A program made the position numbers and the translations under genes. The notes below the pieces were generated by a model, which saw nothing but the letters and a program-made list of their open reading frames with translations, searched no databases and had not been told where the DNA came from. This document shows positions 5,842 to 10,299 of a stretch of 10,299 nucleotides of DNA, in pieces (position 1 is the stretch's first letter; every line of letters starts with the position of its first letter). Origin of the DNA: an uncultured Asticcacaulis sp. (GTDB taxonomy: Bacteria > Pseudomonadota > Alphaproteobacteria > Caulobacterales > Caulobacteraceae); NCBI GenBank assembly GCA_946480525.1, contig CAMLLA010000119.1, forward strand, positions 1-10,299. The letters run 5' to 3'.

Positions 5842-8318
5842 TAGAACTTGGCCGACAGGGTCAGGCCGTAGGTCAGCGGCTCGCCATAGGTGGTCAGGCG
5901 GGCGCCCTGCTGGGTACCGAAGGTCAGGATCTTGTAGGTTTCGTCGGTCAGGTTGCGGGCATAGGCCGAGACCTCGTAGCGCTCGCCGAAAGCTGCCGTG
6001 ACGCGGGCATTGCCGAGCGCATAGCCTTTCTGCTTCTGGTACTGGCTGACCAGGTAATCGACCTTGGACGGGTCGTCCTCCTGGGCGTTGACGGTGAACC
6101 ACTGGTCGGTGCGGTAGCTCCAGTCGGTTTGCAGTGTCACATCGCCGAAGCTGGTCGGGATGCGGTATTCCAGCGCCACCGTGCCTGAGAAGTCCGGCGC
6201 GCGGGTGAATTCATTGCCCTTGCCGAACAAAAGGCCGGTGTTCGGATTATTAGGAATGAAGTCTTCGGTATATTCGGTCTTGAGCGTCCCCAGCGCCGCA
6301 TCGATGCGGAAGTTCGGCGTCGGCCGCGCCGAGATGTCGAGCTCTATGCCTTTCGACCAGCCCTTGGCATTGATCAGGCGTGCAGCGAAAGAGGTGGTGC
6401 CGGCGGTGACGACGGGGACGCCCTGCACCAGGACCTGGGCCTTCTTGTAGTCATAGTAGAAGGCCGACAGGTTGACCCTGAGCTTCTTGTCCCACCACTG
6501 CGACTTGAAGCCGCCTTCGTAGGAGAAGAGGTCTTCCGGTTCGATGCCGTTGGCATCGAACTGGTTGGCTTGCGTGGCGCTGGCCTGGAAGGTGCCTGAG
6601 CGGAAGCCGCGGGCGTGCTTGGCGTAGACCAGAAAGTCTTCGGAGACCTTGTATTGCGGGGTGATGTCCCAGGTCCAGCGGTTCCAGGTCCTGGACGGCT
6701 CCGACACGAACGGGGCGTATGGCGTCGAAGAGGTCACCGACGAACGCAGCCACCACTGACCGGTATTGGTGAAGGTGATCAGCGGACGCGCGGTCGTTGG
6801 GGTCGCCGCCGGATCGACCGTGTTCAGCCGGCGGTTGGCCGCCTCCCCCGCGCCGTTAAGGATATCAATGCGCGCATCGCGTTGTTCGGAGGTATAGCGC
6901 AGGCCGCCGGTCAGCGAGAACTTGTCGGTGGCGTTCCAGGTGCCCGATCCGAACAGCGCATAGGATTTGGCGACCTGATCGTATTTGACGTTCTGAAAGT
7001 AGGTGTGGCGCCAGCGCTGCGCACCCGTGCCGCGATCGAGATAGGCCGTGGTCTGAAGCGTCGCCGTCGACGAGTCCGACGAGAAGTCCTCGTGGAAATA
7101 GTGGGCGCCGACGATCCAGTCGAAGACGCCTTCCTTGGGCGAGGTGATGCGGAATTCCTGTGTGAACTGGCGGCTTTCGATGTCGCTGTAGGAGCGCGAG
7201 CCTTCGAACGGCGTGAAGTCGCCATCGGACTTCGATGTCTGGCGTCCGTTGTCGGCGGCGGTGATCGAGGTGAAGGTATAGCCGCCGCGATCCCAGTTCA
7301 GCGTCAGGGTGGCGCCGGTCTGGTCAGTCTTGGACGAACCGTCGACATTGGACGCGCCAATACTGGGCGCGTCGGTCGCAGCATTGCCGTAGTCGTCGAA
7401 CGGCGCTGACGCCCCTTTGAAGGTGGCATTATCCGGATAGGCCGGCTCGATATAGCGCGCGATCGGCGTCCCGTCCGAACTGCGGGCGCGTAACGACAGT
7501 AGCGCTTCGAAGTCGTCATTGGGACGATAGAGAAGCTGGAAGCGCGCGGCGTTGTCGCTGATCTTGCCGAAGTCGTCTTCACCTGTAACGGCATTGGTCG
7601 CAATGCCGCCGCGCTTTTCGGTGCTGAACGACAGACGCGCCGCCAGTTTGTCCGACAACGGACCGGTCACCGCACCCTGGGCATTATAGGATTCGAAATT
7701 CCCAATGCCGGCGCGGGCATAGCCGCCCGTCGTGAACTGGGGCTTGCGCGAAATATAGTGGATGGCGCCGCCGACTGTGTTCTTGCCCCACAGCGTGCCT
7801 TGCGGGCCGCGCAGGACTTCGACGCGGTCGAGGTCGAAGGCCGGGAAGGCCTGGAACCAAGGCGCGTTGAGATAAACTTCGTCGATATAGACGCCGACCG
7901 GGTTGACGACATTGGCGCCGGGGTCGTTGGAGCCGATGCCGCGGATGAACCAGCGGGGACGGTTGCGCGACTCGGTCTGGGCGGCCGATGCGTTCGGGAT
8001 GAAGCGCACGACATCGCCGGCCGAGCGAATTTCCTGGCGTTCCAGCGCAACGCCCGACACGACGCTGAGCGCCGTCGGAACCTTTTGCGCGCTTTCGGAG
8101 CGCTTGTTTGCCGTCACAATGACGGTTTCGACGGAGCCCGCCTTGTCGTTGCGGCGCAACTCGGCCTCTTCGGCAGCCTGGCGAGCGAGCGACTGGTCGT
8201 CAGCGGCAGTGCTGGCGGCGTCCGCAACGACGTCAGCGGCAAATACTGGGGTGGTGACGGCAAGCACGGCCGCCGAGGCAAGCAGGATCGCTCGCCGTCC
8301 GGGGAGGAAGGAGGTCAT
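5841..8318 (-). CDS. TonB-dependent outer-membrane receptor
   Basis: An 825-residue outer-membrane protein. A Sec signal peptide spans about residues 1-27 (MTSFLPGRRAILLASAAVLA, cleavage after VFA). A TonB-box-like ETVIVTA is at 64-70. The plug domain follows: VPTALSVVSG, FIPNAS, FIRGIGSN, then VGVYIDEVYL and DRVEVLRGPQGTLWGKNTVGG, the last a hallmark of the family. The remaining roughly 600 residues are the beta barrel, with a typical C-terminal strand NLTDETYK...YGLTLSAKF ending in phenylalanine. No N-terminal STN signalling domain is present, so it is probably a transporter and not a transducer. It would take up a scarce solute using the energy of TonB/ExbB/ExbD, which are not in the window. 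It lies 27 bases after the right desulfinase gene and 12 before the lipoprotein gene, suggesting that it imports the same sulfur compound. TonB receptors in sulfur-source loci are known, for example SftP for sulfate esters in Pseudomonas. The substrate here is inferred. Confidence 0.93.
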   Translation of the reverse strand: MTSFLPGRRAILLASAAVLAVTTPVFAADVVADAASTAADDQSLARQAAEEAELRRNDKAGSVETVIVTANKRSESAQKVPTALSVVSGVALERQEIRSAGDVVRFIPNASAAQTESRNRPRWFIRGIGSNDPGANVVNPVGVYIDEVYLNAPWFQAFPAFDLDRVEVLRGPQGTLWGKNTVGGAIHYISRKPQFTTGGYARAGIGNFESYNAQGAVTGPLSDKLAARLSFSTEKRGGIATNAVTGEDDFGKISDNAARFQLLYRPNDDFEALLSLRARSSDGTPIARYIEPAYPDNATFKGASAPFDDYGNAATDAPSIGASNVDGSSKTDQTGATLTLNWDRGGYTFTSITAADNGRQTSKSDGDFTPFEGSRSYSDIESRQFTQEFRITSPKEGVFDWIVGAHYFHEDFSSDSSTATLQTTAYLDRGTGAQRWRHTYFQNVKYDQVAKSYALFGSGTWNATDKFSLTGGLRYTSEQRDARIDILNGAGEAANRRLNTVDPAATPTTARPLITFTNTGQWWLRSSVTSSTPYAPFVSEPSRTWNRWTWDITPQYKVSEDFLVYAKHARGFRSGTFQASATQANQFDANGIEPEDLFSYEGGFKSQWWDKKLRVNLSAFYYDYKKAQVLVQGVPVVTAGTTSFAARLINAKGWSKGIELDISARPTPNFRIDAALGTLKTEYTEDFIPNNPNTGLLFGKGNEFTRAPDFSGTVALEYRIPTSFGDVTLQTDWSYRTDQWFTVNAQEDDPSKVDYLVSQYQKQKGYALGNARVTAAFGERYEVSAYARNLTDETYKILTFGTQQGARLTTYGEPLTYGLTLSAKF

Positions 8319-8345
8319 CTGTTCTTTTTGTTTCTTGAAAAGGAT

Positions 8346-9392
8346 TTACTGCGCGGCGATCGCAGGTTCGAGCTGTTCGAAGGCTTTGTAGGACACCCAC
8401 TGGCGGGCATCGAAATCGGACTTCAGGAAGCCATGACGGAAGAGGAAATCCTTGAAATCCACCAGCGCGTCGATCGACTCTTCACTAAGGAAGGTGTCGA
8501 GGTTCTGATGGACGTTCTCGCCGTAAGCGGCGCGCACCAGATCAGGAAAGCTCGAAGTTTCATGGGCAATGAAGCTGTGCGTTTCAGACGGATGCTTACG
8601 CGCCCACTGCCCCGCCTCGACGATCCGCTTCAGGAAACGCGCAACGATATCCGGACGGGCGTCGAGCAAGTCCTGATCGACCGTCAGGGTGCGCGGCGCG
8701 CCGTTATTGATGCGCACCTTCGGATCGGGATGGAAGCCGATGTCGGTAACGACGTGGGCGGCCAGGGCACGGGCGATCTCGACGCCATAGACGCCCTTGA
8801 CGAAGATGGCGTCGACGTCGCCGTTCAGCAGCGCACGGATTTCGGCCTGGTAGCCCGAGCGGTGGCGGATACGCCTGCCGGAAGCATCGACATCGCTGCC
8901 GCCTTCAGCTTGCGGCGCAGCGATGACGTCAACCAGTTCGACATTCTTCAGGCTCAAGCCTTCCAGTTCAAGCACCTTGTCATAGGCACGCAGGGCGGTG
9001 GCGCGGTTGAAGTCGATCGAACCGTGATTGACCGGCAGGGCCAGGCGGCGATCCTTCAAGTCCCTGGGCCCGACAATGCCGGACGACGGCAAGGTAATGA
9101 CCAAAAGCGATTCGTCGGTCCAGTTCAAACCGATGACGCGTGTCTGGCGACCATTGGCCCGCGCCCAGATGGCGGGGATATTACCACCCTGACGGAAGGA
9201 ATTGCTGAGCGTGTGGTCGAAGTGCGACTCCTTGATCGTTGGATCGAGGCTTTCCTGAAGCGATTTCAGCTCAAGACCCTCAGGAGCGAACTCGTCGCGG
9301 AAGTAGCCGAGTTGCACGGCCAGGCCCAGCGGCGTCGGCACCGGGCAGCGGGTATACCAGAGATTGGGCAGATTGTAGGTAGCAGCGCTCAT
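8346..9392 (-). CDS. DszB-like sulfinate desulfinase (complete)
   Basis: The first gene of the operon, 348 residues from ATG 9392; an AAAGG lies about 8 bases upstream. There is no signal peptide, so the protein is probably cytoplasmic. C16 lies in TRCPVP, H57 in SHF, and R67 is followed by QGGNIP, matching the DszB triad C27/H60/R70 with the same H-to-R spacing. Further agreement with DszB runs to the end: an A.L..GDVDA segment (here LLNGDVDA, about 188-195), AG.WAR.H (260-267), and a C-terminal FL...FL...D..QW pattern. DszB hydrolyses 2'-hydroxybiphenyl-2-sulfinate to 2-hydroxybiphenyl and sulfite. The family match is strong in my reading, but identity is far from complete and the substrate is not predicted. 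C-to-H spacing is 41 residues here and in the left paralogue, against 33 in DszB, so the pair form their own subgroup. Automatic annotation as a binding protein is likely because the fold is shared. Confidence 0.85.
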   Translation of the reverse strand: MSAATYNLPNLWYTRCPVPTPLGLAVQLGYFRDEFAPEGLELKSLQESLDPTIKESHFDHTLSNSFRQGGNIPAIWARANGRQTRVIGLNWTDESLLVITLPSSGIVGPRDLKDRRLALPVNHGSIDFNRATALRAYDKVLELEGLSLKNVELVDVIAAPQAEGGSDVDASGRRIRHRSGYQAEIRALLNGDVDAIFVKGVYGVEIARALAAHVVTDIGFHPDPKVRINNGAPRTLTVDQDLLDARPDIVARFLKRIVEAGQWARKHPSETHSFIAHETSSFPDLVRAAYGENVHQNLDTFLSEESIDALVDFKDFLFRHGFLKSDFDARQWVSYKAFEQLEPAIAAQ

Positions 9393-9544
9393 GGCATGAA
9401 CCTTTCGAAGCGTGTGGGGAGGCTTTCACGCGCCTGAGATGGAGGCTGCGCAGCTTCGGGAATGGGGTGATGGAGTGTGACGGCGACCCCGTGGTCCAGC
9501 CGGTCAGCAGACGCGCTTCGTATGTGCGTTAGCGCGATATCAAA

Positions 9545-9573
9545 ACTCTATAAATTTGGTGGTGATTTTGCAA
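9545..9573 (-). promoter_or_regulatory. Candidate promoter for the desulfinase operon
   Basis: On the minus strand TTGCAA (9573-9568) could serve as a -35 element and TAGAGT (9550-9545) as a -10 element with 17 bases between them. TATAGA, overlapping by four bases, is an alternative -10 with a 15-base gap. The surrounding stretch from about 9535 to 9610 is the most AT-rich in the upstream region. Start of transcription would be near 9538. It is a sequence match only. Confidence 0.35.
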
Positions 9574-9594
9574 TGTAGAAATTCTCAATTGATG

Positions 9595-9621
9595 GAGTAG
9601 GAATTTGAAAGGTCCCTACTC
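9595..9621. promoter_or_regulatory. Candidate operator: GAGTAGG-N13-CCTACTC dyad
   Basis: Perfect 7-base inverted repeat (9595-9601 and 9615-9621) around a 13-base AT-rich centre. It sits just upstream of the candidate -35 element, centred about 70 bases before the predicted transcription start. That is near where LysR-type activators commonly bind, and LysR-type regulators such as CysB and Cbl govern sulfur-source genes in other bacteria. No regulator gene is in the window, so the link is inference; it may also simply be a hairpin. Confidence 0.3.
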
Positions 9622-9851
9622 GCCTTGTGTACGCGCCAGCGCCAGAGGCGGAAATGGGAGTGACGCGGTGACAGTTTGCAATAAATTGCCGCAAAGCGGA
9701 CATGAGCATCAGCAGCATCGATAAGTCCCCAAGATTGTTCCACGCCTTGACAAAATGGTTAATGCGCGACCTAACCTATGGTGGGTCGAGGGGAAACCTT
9801 CGGTCGCTGCTACGTCCGTGAAATGTGAGCATGCCCACCTCGGTTCCTATC

Positions 9852-9873
9852 GCGGAAGTGCACTCACTTCCGC
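9852..9873. repeat. Perfect 9-bp inverted repeat hairpin
   Basis: Arms GCGGAAGTG (9852-9860) and CACTTCCGC (9865-9873) enclose a CACT loop. TTT follows on the plus strand, too short for a convincing terminator. It may be a repeat copy, a weak terminator or a protein-binding site at the junction between operon leader and recombinase remnant. Confidence 0.45.
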
Positions 9874-9894
9874 TTTCCCTGAATGCTATAAGAG

Positions 9895-10299
9895 TTACAA
9901 GTCGGCTAAGGGCCAAAAGCCGACAAACTCGCGCATTGCCCGAGTGAGCTTTCGATAGTCAGCATCAAAATGGGTGCGACGCCCAGACTTTGATTTCGTC
10001 TTAGGGAAGGTAGGCACTTTATCGATGTGCCCACGATCTTCGCACCACTTTAGGAACTGCTTGAGGTATTTGAGGAACCGATTGACGGTGTTGTCCGCCA
10101 CTTTCCCCTTAGCCGACATTGACGATGTCCACTCGGTAAGTTCGACGATCTTCGCTTTATCGAGTTCCTTGATCCGGGTATTGCCGAAGAAATTACCCCA
10201 CCGAGTAAGGTAGGATAGCTTGCTTTTACGCGTGGGACCGTCTGGTTCGGAGGTACGAACGGCATCGGCGTACTCGCTTAGAACATCCTTGACGTACTT
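9895..10299 (-). pseudogene. Tyrosine recombinase/integrase fragment, catalytic domain missing (also open at window edge)
   Basis: An open frame enters from the right edge and ends at TAA 9897-9895; 134 residues are visible. An internal ATG at 10119 is not needed as a start because the frame continues upstream to the edge. The visible part resembles the SAM-like core-binding domain of phage-type integrases: LSYLTRWGNFFG, IKELDKAKIVEL, NTVNRFLKYLKQFLKWCEDRGHI, then DADYRKLTRAMREF, which is where the linker into the catalytic domain normally begins. The frame then ends in FWPLADL with no R...HxxR...Y catalytic domain, and no other minus-strand frame downstream resumes it. Base composition is lower than in the operon: one line, 9961-10020, is 29 of 60 G+C by my count. 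I read it as a truncated, inactive integrase from a mobile element. It could alternatively be a small stand-alone DNA-binding protein. Confidence 0.55.
9901..9924. repeat. Inverted repeat at the truncated end of the integrase fragment
   Basis: Arms GTCGGCT (9901-9907) and AGCCGAC (9918-9924) enclose a 10-base loop containing GGCC. It encodes the last residues of the recombinase fragment, at the point where homology appears to stop. It may be a dispersed palindromic repeat that interrupted the gene, or a terminator-like structure for it. Confidence 0.4.

Larger units (their letters stand above)
9393..9894. other. Non-coding region upstream of the desulfinase operon
   Basis: About 500 bases with no convincing gene on either strand. 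An ATG-initiated frame on the plus strand (9755-9958) has no recognisable protein features and crosses two hairpins. The part nearest the operon holds a candidate promoter and a dyad, listed separately. If that promoter is right, the operon has a leader of roughly 145 bases, in which I recognise no known riboswitch. The distal part holds inverted repeats and no tRNA. Confidence 0.6.

Noticed and set aside
7758..9437. Long plus-strand open frame of 559 codons opposite the receptor and right desulfinase
   Set aside because: It is antisense to two genes with strong family motifs, has no recognisable domain, and is low-complexity in the way mirror frames of GC-rich genes are.
9393..9538. Riboswitch (such as a SAM-responsive element) in the operon leader
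   Set aside because: I searched by eye for known conserved cores and recognised none; a covariance-model search would be needed to decide.
9755..9958. Plus-strand frame of 67 codons in the upstream region
   Set aside because: No ribosome site or domain, and it runs through two inverted repeats and into the antisense of the recombinase fragment.

Overview
The window looks like a chromosomal segment of a GC-rich alphaproteobacterium. Caulobacterales (for example an Asticcacaulis- or Caulobacter-like organism) is my best guess and Sphingomonadales is possible. The reasons are a TonB-dependent receptor of the kind abundant in those orders, the codon usage, and a CCCTCTCCCCGC/GCGGGGAGAGGG palindromic repeat common in alphaproteobacterial genomes. 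This is inference; no rRNA or tRNA is present to settle it.

Positions 1 to 9392 hold nine tightly packed genes, all on the minus strand, with overlaps or gaps of at most 27 bases. They read as one transcription unit running from right to left. In transcription order they are: a DszB-like sulfinate desulfinase (8346-9392); a TonB-dependent outer-membrane receptor (5841-8318); a lipoprotein substrate-binding protein of the SsuA/nitrate-sulfonate type (4746-5828); an MFS transporter (3529-4749); two different SsuC/TauC-type ABC permeases (2655-3536 and 1871-2647); an SsuB/TauB-type ATPase (1028-1867); a nitroreductase-family flavoprotein (426-1031); and a second DszB-like desulfinase cut off by the left window edge (1-425).

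The central observation is that the two proteins at the ends of the operon, which automatic annotation would probably call 'ABC transporter substrate-binding protein', both keep the Cys, His and Arg catalytic triad of DszB (2'-hydroxybiphenyl-2-sulfinate desulfinase). His and Arg keep the same 10-residue spacing as in DszB. Neither has a signal peptide, whereas the true binding protein in the same operon has a lipobox and lacks the triad. The proposed working model is an organosulfur acquisition system. A sulfonate- or sulfinate-like compound would enter through the TonB receptor, be captured by the lipoprotein, cross the inner membrane through the ABC transporter, and lose its sulfur as sulfite through one or two cytoplasmic desulfinases. 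The nitroreductase would handle flavin or redox chemistry and the MFS protein might export a desulfurised residue. No flavin monooxygenase (DszA/DszC/SsuD type) is visible; one could lie beyond the left edge or elsewhere.

Positions 9393 to 9894 are non-coding. They hold a plausible minus-strand promoter, a dyad suited to an activator site, and hairpins. Positions 9895 to 10299 carry the end of a minus-strand reading frame that resembles the DNA-binding half of a tyrosine recombinase but stops before any catalytic domain. Base composition there is visibly lower in GC than in the operon, which suggests the edge of a decayed mobile element or island.
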